From Zooshikella harenae (lineage in GTDB: Bacteria > Pseudomonadota > Gammaproteobacteria > Pseudomonadales > Zooshikellaceae): 64,000 nt of DNA. A model generated the notes under the pieces. The model made no database searches, had not been told where the DNA came from, and saw nothing but the letters and a program-made list of their open reading frames with translations. Position numbers and translations under genes: made by a program. Below, piece after piece: positions 46,980-56,016 of the stretch. Position 1 is the first letter of the stretch; each line of letters begins with the position of its first letter. Location: positions 1-64,000 of the forward strand of contig NZ_JAGSOY010000016.1 of the NCBI RefSeq assembly GCF_018837975.1, written 5' to 3'.

Positions 46980-48050
46980 ATGGACGATGATGCATCCATT
47001 CCAAGCATAGAACAGTGTATTCAGCTTGGCTTGCCTATCAAGCAACGCTGTTTTGATGGACAAACATTGTTCCATCGAAACTGGGAGCAATTGACCTTTA
47101 TTCAGTGCTCATTTCGTGGCTGTCAGTGGGTTTCCTGCAAACTGGATAAATCGGCCTTTATTGAGTGTGATTTTACTGAGTCACGATGGCAGTCAGTGTC
47201 ACTGTTGCATACCAACTTTGTTCGCTGTCAATTGCCTGCGGCTTTGTTCTGTCCTGGTCACTATCAAGGTGTCAGCTTTTCTGAGTGTGATTTACAGTTG
47301 AGTTGCTGGGCAGAATGTCACTGGCAGCGTTGTGTCTGGCTGAAATGTAAACTGCAGGGCAGTCAATGGCTGCAAGCAACATTAATGCAGTCTTGCATGG
47401 TGGAATGTGAATTAAAAGCCGCCGATTTTAGAAACACGAAGCTTCAACAATCAGCCTTGCTGGATGTGCCCTGGCGATCTATGACCCTTCAAGGAATGCA
47501 GGCTAACCAGTCGGTGTTAAAGCAAGGAGACTGGCAAGGGTGTGATTTGAAAGGGATCAGGCTCCAACAATGTAATCTTCAACAAGGTAATTTTTGCCAA
47601 GTGAATGCTGCCGGGGCTGATCTGACGGAAGCTAATCTAAGTTTTAGCAAGTGGCAGCAAGCGATTTGTAAAGGTATTACAGCATCCCGCTCACTGTGGC
47701 TCAACGCTCAGTTACATGAAGTCGACTTTGCTGAAGCCAGTATGGAAAGTGCCATTTTTCAAAAAGCGGACTTGGTTGGCTGTAGGTTTTTTCAAGGACA
47801 ACTGCAAAAAACGTGTTGGCGATTTGCCAGTGTAAACACAGTCGATTTTAGTGGTGCAGACTGCAGTTATGCCGACTTTTCTCATGCGTTGCTAGTCAAC
47901 AATCAATGGCTGGGTACGGAGCTAAACCATAGCCAGATACATAACACTGAGGGGGATTTATCAGCTTGGCATCGTGCAGTCTATGTTCAAGGAACCGATG
48001 ACAAGCTGCTTAACGCTGAGCAACCTATTCTTCACTGGGAACAGAACTGA
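46980..48050 (+). CDS. Pentapeptide-repeat protein of the T6SS spike module
   Basis: This 356-residue protein is almost entirely pentapeptide repeats (QCSFRGCQW..., GCDLKGIRLQQCNLQQGNF, AGADLTEANLSFSKWQQ), forming a right-handed quadrilateral beta-helix. Like the repeat part of the previous gene it is rich in Trp, Cys and Gln. No signal peptide is seen. AAAGGA lies about 9-10 nt before the ATG. It may be a spike extension, a partner of the DUF2169 protein or an effector; the sequence does not decide. Confidence 0.83.
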   Translation: MDDDASIPSIEQCIQLGLPIKQRCFDGQTLFHRNWEQLTFIQCSFRGCQWVSCKLDKSAFIECDFTESRWQSVSLLHTNFVRCQLPAALFCPGHYQGVSFSECDLQLSCWAECHWQRCVWLKCKLQGSQWLQATLMQSCMVECELKAADFRNTKLQQSALLDVPWRSMTLQGMQANQSVLKQGDWQGCDLKGIRLQQCNLQQGNFCQVNAAGADLTEANLSFSKWQQAICKGITASRSLWLNAQLHEVDFAEASMESAIFQKADLVGCRFFQGQLQKTCWRFASVNTVDFSGADCSYADFSHALLVNNQWLGTELNHSQIHNTEGDLSAWHRAVYVQGTDDKLLNAEQPILHWEQN

Positions 48051-48089
48051 TTAAACAAAGTGATTCCGTTCTAGCATAAGGAGTATGCA

Positions 48090-48659
48090 ATGACCGTATT
48101 AAATACGCAGGTGCAGATGATGACCGAAGATCCTGTATGGCGGTTGCAGTGTCATCAGGTGAGCCAAGAGGAACGGGATAGTACCTGGCGGTTGGCAGAT
48201 GGTCGCCGAGTTAAGCAAGCTGTGAGTTGCTTAGTGACTCCTAAGGTGGGCGATCACGTGCTTGTCGCAGAGTCCAATGGCACTGATCAATCAGGCGCAG
48301 AGTGCTTCATTGTGCATATTTTACAGCGTGAAAGCTGTGAAACTGTGCAATTAACGGTTCCTGGTGCAACACAAGTACAGTGGCAGCAGGGGCAAATTGC
48401 GTTACTGGCTAAAACCAAGCTTACCTTATTTGCTGCCCAGCAAGTGGATTTGGGGAGCTTAGAGCAGTTATTAATTCAAGGTAAACACCAGGTTTATACT
48501 GCCTGGGAAACAGCAGTCAGTCATGTCCAGGATTTTGTCCAGCAAGTGGATAGTTACACGTTGACGGCTAAACACTTACTAAAAATGCATGGGGAATATC
48601 AGTTATTAACGGCCGAAAAAGAAATTAAAGTGGATGCTGATCGAATAACAATGGGGTAA
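48090..48659 (+). CDS. DUF3540 protein of the T6SS spike module
   Basis: This 189-residue protein fits DUF3540: an N-terminal half with VSCLVTPKVGDHVLVAE (small beta-barrel like the OB fold of spike proteins) and a C-terminal repetitive part with QIALLAKTKLTLFAAQQVDLGS and AEKEIKVDADRITM, as in VgrG needles. DUF3540 genes accompany DUF2169, pentapeptide and DUF4150 genes in T6SS loci. A spike-shaft or adaptor function is inferred. TAAGGAG lies upstream of the ATG. Confidence 0.83.
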   Translation: MTVLNTQVQMMTEDPVWRLQCHQVSQEERDSTWRLADGRRVKQAVSCLVTPKVGDHVLVAESNGTDQSGAECFIVHILQRESCETVQLTVPGATQVQWQQGQIALLAKTKLTLFAAQQVDLGSLEQLLIQGKHQVYTAWETAVSHVQDFVQQVDSYTLTAKHLLKMHGEYQLLTAEKEIKVDADRITMG

Positions 48660-48777
48660 TAGTCTGATCATATCAAGCTTTATTAGGCCTGATAAATTGA
48701 GTTACGTATAAAAGTAAGCTGGTAAGAATAATATGCCTGCAGAGAAGGGTATAAGTAAGGAAAAAAGGATGCGTTGA

Positions 48778-49173
48778 GTGTTTGCCAATAATAATTTAAG
48801 CGTTATGAATTTTGCATTTCCTGATGTGTGCTATGAGCCATCTCCAGGCCCTGTACCATTCCCGTTGTTAAATATGGCATTTTCATCAACCCATGTGCCT
48901 AGTCAATACCAGTTGTATTTTGGGACGGGCCTTGCCGAAAATCTATTAACAACAGGCACAGTAAGTACAGGGGATGAAAGCGGAGTTGAGCTAGGGATGG
49001 TGTCAGGCATGATTATTGGCCCAGACCAGTACTTAATGGGGAGTACTAAAACGTATGTGGGCGTCGTTCCAGCGACACGTTTAACCAGTTTAACAGGGCA
49101 AAATGGTTATATTTCCAATGCCATTGGTGCATCACTGACACCTGGTCAAGTAAAAGTGTTGTTGTTGAGTTAG
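48778..49173 (+). CDS. DUF4150 PAAR-like spike-tip protein
   Basis: This 131-residue protein fits DUF4150, a PAAR-like family: NFAFPDVCYEPSPGPVPFPLLNMA near the start, GDESGVELGMVSGMIIGPDQYLMGS in the middle. PAAR-like proteins cap the VgrG needle and can carry effector domains; here there is no extension, so it may only sharpen the tip or dock a separate effector. The start is GTG at 48778, 7-8 nt after AAAAAGGAT. Confidence 0.87.
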   Translation: MFANNNLSVMNFAFPDVCYEPSPGPVPFPLLNMAFSSTHVPSQYQLYFGTGLAENLLTTGTVSTGDESGVELGMVSGMIIGPDQYLMGSTKTYVGVVPATRLTSLTGQNGYISNAIGASLTPGQVKVLLLS

Positions 49174-49224
49174 GCTCGATAACAAAACAGAGGTGAAAGA
49201 CCCAAGTTTGCACAGGGATGAATG

Positions 49225-49713
49225 ATGAAGAATAACACGTGCGGTTGGCTAATCTCCTTTTGCTGGGTGCTCATTATTGTCGTAATGAGTGGGTGCAGTG
49301 GTGTGACTGAAAAGATAACAAGCTGGTGGTCATCACCTAATGCTCTTAAGGAAATCGCGGTGGTGGCTGAACCAAAAGCGAATCAAAATTCTGCGACTGC
49401 CTTGGATATTGTTTTTGTGTATGAAAATGAGTTGGTTAAGCAGCTTCCTGATACGGGTCCAAAGTGGTTTCAAACGCGAGGTCAATGGCAACAGTTGTAT
49501 CCACAACAGTTTGAGTGGATATCATTGCAGGTTCCGCCTGGTCAGCAGGTTAAGCAGGTTACTTTGCCGAAGCGCGTGAATGAAGCGCAGTACATTGTTG
49601 GGTTTGCAAACTATCTTACTGAACAAGGACAATACCCGGTCAATCTCACCCCATTAACACAGGTTCAAATTCGTTTACAAGCGGATCGTATTGAGGTGGT
49701 CGAAATTAAATAA
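49225..49713 (+). CDS. tssJ: T6SS outer-membrane lipoprotein TssJ
   Basis: TssJ anchors the membrane complex TssJLM to the outer membrane. The protein (162 residues) has a hydrophobic signal and lipobox VVMSGC, with Cys as lipidation site, then a beta-sandwich of TssJ type (LDIVFVYENELVKQLPDTGPKWFQTRGQW, KQVTLPKRVNEAQYIVGFANYL). ATG 49225 lies 6 nt after AGGGA and is preferred to the ATG immediately before it. It begins the membrane-complex part of the locus and is followed by tssK. Confidence 0.88.
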   Translation: MKNNTCGWLISFCWVLIIVVMSGCSGVTEKITSWWSSPNALKEIAVVAEPKANQNSATALDIVFVYENELVKQLPDTGPKWFQTRGQWQQLYPQQFEWISLQVPPGQQVKQVTLPKRVNEAQYIVGFANYLTEQGQYPVNLTPLTQVQIRLQADRIEVVEIK

Positions 49714-49763
49714 TGGACCATTAAAGAGTGCAGGACGCAAAAATGAGATCAATGGAGTGATAC

Positions 49764-51158
49764 ATGAGTAATCGTTTGCCAGAAAAGATTCAATGGGCAG
49801 AAGGCATGCTTCTGACCCCACAACATTTTCAGCAGCAGGATCACTATTGGCAGGCGATGCTACAGTTCAGCCGAGTCCTGCAGCAGCCTTATCACTGGGG
49901 TATCGTGGACTGTCAGCTTGATAAGGCCGCTTTACTTGAAGGGCAGTTAGTGATTGAACAGCTCTCGGCGGTGATGCCTTCGGGGTTATTTGTCCAGTTT
50001 CCTCCGCCTGAGCAGCAAACGCCTTTGGCTGTTGATCTCACTGAACTGAAGATGGGATCAAAATGTACTGTGCAACTGGCGGTCCCTCAACCATTGCAGG
50101 GTGGAGGACAAAGCCAGCCGATACAACGTTATATAGCGGGTTCACAGCAGTTAGTGGTGGATGAAAATACAGGTGTAGGTGAGGTGGCGATTTATCGGAT
50201 ACGCCCCAAGTTGACGCTGCAAACAGGAGAGACATTACCTCCACAATGGGAAACACTTAAGCTCTTCGAGATTGAGTCGAGTCACAATGGACAGTTACAG
50301 CTAACCGATTACCATCCGCCGATGCTGTATTTAGAAAGTAGCGTGGTCATGGCTGATCAGGCGCTTATAAGTCGCGTTCAGCATCTGGTCCAACGGCTCC
50401 GAACAAAGGCTACTGAGCTGGCAGGAAGTACACCAGGTCATGGTGCTACTGCAAGCCCACAACAACGGCCAACCATTTATCAGCTTGTCTCCGTGCTCCC
50501 TGCACTTGAAGTGTTGGTCCGTTCAGGAAAAGTGCACCCATTTACGTTGTATTTGCAGTTAGCAGAAGTGATTGGGGCCCTGTCTCCACTGGAAGTAAGC
50601 CTGTTGCCCATGCGTTTGCCCAAGTATGACCACAATAATATTGCTGCTGTTTTCCAGCCAGTGTTGCAGGCAATTGATAGGCTGATCAGTAAAGTCAATG
50701 TGGCCTATGATGCTTTACCCTTTGAAAAACAAGCGGCTGGACGTTTTATTCGTGTACTGGGGGAAAGTCATTTACAGGAACCATTGCTGCTGGAATTAAC
50801 GCCACATCCAGGGCAGTCAAGCCGACAAATGATGGAATGGTTAAAAACAGCGCGTATTGCCAGTGAGCAGGTTATGCCTATTTTGCGGCAGCGTAGGCTC
50901 ACAGGGGCATTGGTGCGTCGCCTTTCAACCGCACAGTGCTCACAGTGGGGGTTAACAGATAATGGGTGTTGGTTTCTGCTGAGAAACCAACAGATAACAC
51001 TTCAGGATAAAGCGGAGCTTGTTATTGCTCAACAGCAACCACTGTGTATTGAAGGTTCGGTTAGTCAGACGGGACCAGCGGCAATAACGCTCTATCGGCC
51101 GCGGCGTAAAGTCACAAAAACGGTGAAAAAGGAACTGGCTGATGTCGATGCATGTTAA
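49764..51158 (+). CDS. tssK: T6SS baseplate-membrane connector TssK
   Basis: TssK trimers link the baseplate wedges to TssL and TssM. The 464-residue protein has the diagnostic start KIQWAEGMLLTPQHFQQQDHYWQ, then LYLQLAEVIGALSPLEVSLLPMRLPKYDHNN-type middle segments (here FTLYLQLAEV...PKYDHNN) and a C-terminal domain. Normal length. It overlaps tssL by 17 bp, indicating coupling. Confidence 0.94.
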   Translation: MSNRLPEKIQWAEGMLLTPQHFQQQDHYWQAMLQFSRVLQQPYHWGIVDCQLDKAALLEGQLVIEQLSAVMPSGLFVQFPPPEQQTPLAVDLTELKMGSKCTVQLAVPQPLQGGGQSQPIQRYIAGSQQLVVDENTGVGEVAIYRIRPKLTLQTGETLPPQWETLKLFEIESSHNGQLQLTDYHPPMLYLESSVVMADQALISRVQHLVQRLRTKATELAGSTPGHGATASPQQRPTIYQLVSVLPALEVLVRSGKVHPFTLYLQLAEVIGALSPLEVSLLPMRLPKYDHNNIAAVFQPVLQAIDRLISKVNVAYDALPFEKQAAGRFIRVLGESHLQEPLLLELTPHPGQSSRQMMEWLKTARIASEQVMPILRQRRLTGALVRRLSTAQCSQWGLTDNGCWFLLRNQQITLQDKAELVIAQQQPLCIEGSVSQTGPAAITLYRPRRKVTKTVKKELADVDAC

Positions 51159-51900
51159 TGAAGGTGATCATCAGTTGGTTGGGTTGTTTACCTCGTTTTA
51201 TCAGCAATTGGCACAATTAAAATCATTACAGCGTGAAGGGGAGTTAAGTACCTGGCTATTGGAAGAAAACCAGACCCTGGCCATTAATGATGTTGAGCTA
51301 TCGGCGCTGGTGCAAAGCCGTCTATTAGCCCAATTGCAACAGCAAGCCGAAATGATACAAGCAATGGGGTCTCAAGCAGAAGTGCGTGCCTATCGTATGG
51401 CGCAGTACGTGATGGCAGTGCTGGCTGACGAAATACTGCTACTGGAATGTGAGTGGCAGGGAAAAGGCTGTTGGACTGAATTTTTACTCGAAACACAGTT
51501 ATTCAATAGCGCAACAGGTGGAGAAGGGTTTTATCACTACTTGGATAAACTGCTATCAATCCGCCTTAAAAAACCTGTGCATCACTCTTTAGCAGCAATA
51601 TTTCTTATGGCTTTACAACTGGGCTTCCGAGGTCAGTATCGTGGCACGCTAGGCGCTCCTGTCATTGAGCAATATCGACAAAAACTAGGGCGGTTTTTGG
51701 GTACAGGCGTAAGTCTGAGTACTGAGCGATTGTTTCGCCAGGCGTATCAAGGGCAGCTGGGTAATGTTCAGTTAGCAAAACTTCGACCCATGCTCCGTTG
51801 GTGGATTATGGTAGGCACTGGGGCAGCAACGTACCTGATTATTTCTTCTGTTATTTGGCTGGTTTCAATTCAACGGATTCAACATGTTATTGCCAGCTAG
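51142..51900 (+). CDS. tssL: T6SS inner-membrane protein TssL (DotU-like)
   Basis: This 252-residue protein has the cytoplasmic DotU domain (YRMAQYVMAVLADEILLLECEWQGKGCWTE, LFNSATGGEGFYHYLDKLL, LGFRGQYRG) and one C-terminal membrane helix (IMVGTGAATYLIISSVIWLV). There is no OmpA-type peptidoglycan-binding extension, so anchoring to the wall must rely on other proteins; a SPOR-domain protein lies at the end of the locus. ATG 51142 is 8 nt after AAAAAGGAA. Confidence 0.92.
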   Translation: MSMHVNEGDHQLVGLFTSFYQQLAQLKSLQREGELSTWLLEENQTLAINDVELSALVQSRLLAQLQQQAEMIQAMGSQAEVRAYRMAQYVMAVLADEILLLECEWQGKGCWTEFLLETQLFNSATGGEGFYHYLDKLLSIRLKKPVHHSLAAIFLMALQLGFRGQYRGTLGAPVIEQYRQKLGRFLGTGVSLSTERLFRQAYQGQLGNVQLAKLRPMLRWWIMVGTGAATYLIISSVIWLVSIQRIQHVIAS

Positions 51901-51956
51901 CTTAGCGTTCTGATGTTTTTAATACTGGATCGTTAAGGTAAGAATAGGGATGGACT

Positions 51957-54900
51957 GTGAACTCATGGATTGTGTTTTTTATTATTTTGCTGGTTGGCTT
52001 GATTATTTTTGCGGTAATGGCTTGGTTTATTGGCAGCCGGGCTGATAAGCCCATTCGTTACCAAGCATTACCCGTATCACCGCCTAAAGCGTATTGGCAC
52101 CAGTTTTTGCAGTTAGTCTGGGCGTGGCTAAAGCGCTGTAAAGCTTACCTGGAGAGGCAATGGTGGCGATGGCGTCAGCGACGGCAAGGTGCTTATTGGT
52201 TACCTTGGGTCTTACTGCTAGGGGATAACGACTCAGGTCGTCACAGCCTGTTGGCATCGCTACAGCGACAACAGCAATTACTCAGTCATGAAGACTGCTG
52301 GGGATTTTCTCACCAGACACAGTGGGACTGGCTGGCAACGGATCTTGGGGTACTGGTTACCCTACCTCAATCAGAAGAACCGATTAAAGAGGACTGGGAG
52401 CATCACTTAAAACATTTAGTGGTGTTGAGGTCTGAGCGACCGCTTGATGGGGTGGTTGTGGTTATTTCTGTACCACAACTATTAATGGATGAACCACTAA
52501 CCCAAACACAGCAAATTAAACTTTATCAATATCTACTGCACAGCTTACCAGATAATCTTGGCTTTCAGCTACCAGTCTATGTGTTGTTGAGCCAAGCAGA
52601 TGTCTTACCTGGTTTTAGTTTATTTTGGCAGGAACTGGATGAAGCTCAACAGGGGGAAATGGTGGGCTGGTCCAATCCTTATCCGGCTGGTGAACCCTTT
52701 AATGGAGAGTGGGGCGAAGAGAGCTTGGCGGCAATCCGTCAGGGGTTAGAGCACTATTTATTGCAACGAGCGACCAGTGGTGAGTTAGAAAGTGCTGACG
52801 AAGTCTTTTTATTTGCAGAGCAATTTAATCGTTTACAAACGCCTTTAATAAATTGGTTGGTGGCGCTATTTGGGCAGCCTGAGGCACCGCAAGGATTACT
52901 TTTTAGGGGATTGTACTGCTGCGGTAGTGTGGATGCTGCAGGTCAAAACCGTAAGGAAGTGCGGAGTGATGTTTGGTTTCTTAGCCATTTATTTGGTCAG
53001 AAGTGTTTTTCTGAAAAGCATTTAGCACAACCCAGTCACCAAGGTATTTGGCAACGAGACAAGCAAAATCGTCATTGGCGATGGGGATTTGCTATTGGAG
53101 CACTGTTACTGGCTGCAGGCCTAACGGTGACAAGCATAAAGCTCCAGCAGCAAGTTGATACTGTAGTGTACTCGTTAAAGCTCCTGCAGCAGCCTAGTCA
53201 GAATGTACAAAGTGAGCAGGGTTGTACCAGTAAGGCAACAGTGTTTGATTTACTGGATCATATTGCCCGGCTGGATACGCATATGTCATTTGTCGCGATA
53301 CCGTTATCTTGGGTTGATAATCGTGTTGGTCGGCAGACGACCCGATACGTTGCTGAGCAGGCTTTTGCTGCAGTTATTTTTCCCAGTATGGCGTGTCATC
53401 TGCGACATAATATTGAGGTGTTAGCGAGTCAAACGTTGCCTAATTTAGGTGCCAATAAGTCACCTCAACACTTGGCAAAGGTACAGCAGGCGTTAATTAA
53501 TTACACACAGAAGTGGCTAGAACTGGAAAAAAACCTGGCACTATTTCGAGAAGTTAGTGAATTTACGGATAAGTACCATGCAGACAAAATATTTCCTTTG
53601 TTTGAACAACTAATAGAGTATGTTTATGGGGAAAAACTACCCATAAGCACTAAACGTGTCAGTGGGTTACATCGTGCCGCGTTAGCTAACGTGATTTATC
53701 AGGAGTGGCCTTCAGTTAATGAAGCTACCCGTATTTTAGTCAGTCAACGCATCCGTGAAGGTTTTGCTGATTGGCAGCAAAACTTTCAGGAAGCCTTAAG
53801 CCAGGGAGAAAACTGGCTACGTAACCTGCGTCAGATGGGTGCTCAGGATCAGCAACAGCTTCTTCGCTTAGCCAGCTGGCTAACATGGATTGATCAACAG
53901 TGGCTTGCCAGCGGCTTAGAGGAAAATAATTGTGAGCAACTTAGAAATCAGTGGTTGCCTCATGCCAAAGCACTAGAAGCTGATTATGCTTATCCTCTGT
54001 CATCCTCAACGTTTACTGCACGTCTACAACCGGATCACTGTGATCTGCCCATTGATAGTCAGCTGTTAGCCATGCAAGTTTCCCCTTATGGTCACTTATT
54101 TATTAATGGACCTAAGGGGGGAATCTACTTAGCCGATGCATTAAAAGAAGAAGTGGCAGGGTTTTATGCCGTCAGTGAGCTTGATTATTTTAATATTGAA
54201 CCTAAAAAACAGATGCAGTGCCCTGCAACCTTACGAGGATGGAATGCTCAGCCGCTGCAAACATTACTCACGGCTTTACGGGAATACCAGCAATTTATGG
54301 TTAACCGTAAACTGGAGTTACAACAAACAAACTTACCGTTGTATGCCGCTATGGCGAAGGATCATTTACAAGGGGTCAGTGAACATCTTTTGAGTAAGGC
54401 TCAGCTTACCAGCCGGCTGGCTGATACGATGAGTAATTCAACAAACAATATAGTCTTGGCACAAGAGAATTTGATTATTAACACTGAGCAACAGTTTAAG
54501 GAGGTGTTGTCAGCTTTGTTATTAATTATGGGACAGTTGCAACAGGTGCAATTAATAGCGCAGCAGCAAGCTCTATCACAGTGTATCCAGCAGTTTGCAC
54601 TCGCACAGTTACAGGATATTAAATTATTGGCGATGTCTAGCAAGTTGTATGAGCCAAAGGTTAACCCACAACAACCTAAGAATACAGAACAACTGTTATA
54701 TAACCTGGGTGATCAAAGCAAAGTTCAGGAGTTTTTACAGCGGCAGTGGCAGCGTAGCCAAATTATTATTGGTTATACTACACCTTACTTATTGGTGCTG
54801 AACAATACGTATGAGCGTAGTGGATCGGGTGGGTCAGAAACCGTAAAACAGTTTTGGCGTAATACCATCAATGAGATGCAAGCCTATCAAGAACAGCATA

Positions 54901-55919
54901 ATGACAAGGGAGAAGTAGGTAAACTAAATGGTTTTATTACAAATCAGCTGAGTGCATTAACACTTGATAACTGTAGTCAGCGATTAGCCACTGACATTTC
55001 AGTAAAAACAGCAAGTGACTTATATTCACGCCAATATCAGCAATTAGAACAGCATGCTAATTTGTGGTGTGATAACCAACAACTTGCATTTGCTTACGAA
55101 GAATATCGCGAATTAGCACAGGCATTTAATAGCCTTTTATCTGGTCGTTACCCTTTTGCACAACAAACTGCAACAGATGTTTCACTGGATGCAATTCAGC
55201 AGTTTTTATCACTCTATGAGCAGTATCAAGAAACTTTATCCATTTTACAAAACCTACCTATACAGAACTCTACATTTACTGTATCTGGAGAGCTGAGTGA
55301 CTCAGGATTGAGTGAAAAATTTAACCAAAATGCTAGCTGGAAAAAAGTCGCTGATTTTTTGACTCAGCTTGATTATGTCATGCCTTTTTTTAAAACGTAT
55401 TTAGCTGAACAAACACAACAACAAAGTGGTATTAAATTAAAGCTCACGTTTCGTGCTAAACCAAAAAATTCACCAGGCAGTGAACAATTAATTAGTTGGG
55501 CGCTATTAAGTGGTAAGGAACGTTCGACTTACCCAAATGGTAATGATCAGCTTTACTGGGTGATGGGGGATCCTATTCAGCTTGATTTAACCTGGGCTAC
55601 GCAGTCTTCATTATTACCCTTGGTCGATCCTAAACAAAGCTCAACGATGGATATTGTTGATGAGCGAACGGCACGATTTGCCGTATCAGGCCAATGGTCA
55701 CTTTTTAAATGGTTACAGGCATTTGGCACTGATACAACAAGTACGGCAGACGAAGTCTTATTGTCATTTCGAGTACCAGTTAAACATCGTGATCAATCGA
55801 CTCCACAAGGAGAAAGCAGGCTCTTTTTAGCGATGCAGGCACGTCAGGCGAAAGATGGCCAAGAGCAAACACTTGCATTACCGGTTAAGTTTCCAACGCA
55901 AGCCCCTGTTATCTGGTAG
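51957..55919 (+). CDS. tssM: T6SS membrane-complex protein TssM (IcmF)
   Basis: TssM spans the inner membrane and contacts TssJ across the periplasm. The 1320-residue protein has an N-terminal helix (residues ~4-24), a cytoplasmic P-loop-like domain, a second membrane helix (~376-394) and a long periplasmic part. The P-loop reads G89-DNDS-G94-R95-H96-S97 instead of GxxxxGK[ST], so nucleotide binding is doubtful, as in several TssM proteins. The GTG start at 51957 follows AGGGATGG. Length is normal to long. Confidence 0.93.
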   Translation: MNSWIVFFIILLVGLIIFAVMAWFIGSRADKPIRYQALPVSPPKAYWHQFLQLVWAWLKRCKAYLERQWWRWRQRRQGAYWLPWVLLLGDNDSGRHSLLASLQRQQQLLSHEDCWGFSHQTQWDWLATDLGVLVTLPQSEEPIKEDWEHHLKHLVVLRSERPLDGVVVVISVPQLLMDEPLTQTQQIKLYQYLLHSLPDNLGFQLPVYVLLSQADVLPGFSLFWQELDEAQQGEMVGWSNPYPAGEPFNGEWGEESLAAIRQGLEHYLLQRATSGELESADEVFLFAEQFNRLQTPLINWLVALFGQPEAPQGLLFRGLYCCGSVDAAGQNRKEVRSDVWFLSHLFGQKCFSEKHLAQPSHQGIWQRDKQNRHWRWGFAIGALLLAAGLTVTSIKLQQQVDTVVYSLKLLQQPSQNVQSEQGCTSKATVFDLLDHIARLDTHMSFVAIPLSWVDNRVGRQTTRYVAEQAFAAVIFPSMACHLRHNIEVLASQTLPNLGANKSPQHLAKVQQALINYTQKWLELEKNLALFREVSEFTDKYHADKIFPLFEQLIEYVYGEKLPISTKRVSGLHRAALANVIYQEWPSVNEATRILVSQRIREGFADWQQNFQEALSQGENWLRNLRQMGAQDQQQLLRLASWLTWIDQQWLASGLEENNCEQLRNQWLPHAKALEADYAYPLSSSTFTARLQPDHCDLPIDSQLLAMQVSPYGHLFINGPKGGIYLADALKEEVAGFYAVSELDYFNIEPKKQMQCPATLRGWNAQPLQTLLTALREYQQFMVNRKLELQQTNLPLYAAMAKDHLQGVSEHLLSKAQLTSRLADTMSNSTNNIVLAQENLIINTEQQFKEVLSALLLIMGQLQQVQLIAQQQALSQCIQQFALAQLQDIKLLAMSSKLYEPKVNPQQPKNTEQLLYNLGDQSKVQEFLQRQWQRSQIIIGYTTPYLLVLNNTYERSGSGGSETVKQFWRNTINEMQAYQEQHNDKGEVGKLNGFITNQLSALTLDNCSQRLATDISVKTASDLYSRQYQQLEQHANLWCDNQQLAFAYEEYRELAQAFNSLLSGRYPFAQQTATDVSLDAIQQFLSLYEQYQETLSILQNLPIQNSTFTVSGELSDSGLSEKFNQNASWKKVADFLTQLDYVMPFFKTYLAEQTQQQSGIKLKLTFRAKPKNSPGSEQLISWALLSGKERSTYPNGNDQLYWVMGDPIQLDLTWATQSSLLPLVDPKQSSTMDIVDERTARFAVSGQWSLFKWLQAFGTDTTSTADEVLLSFRVPVKHRDQSTPQGESRLFLAMQARQAKDGQEQTLALPVKFPTQAPVIW

Positions 55920-56016
55920 TGATGGGGGGAGTGATGAGTATGCCCTTAGCTTGAGGGTATAAAAATCATAATAACAATAAGTGAGGCACATCATGCCTTA
56001 TTAGGATGATTTTTCA

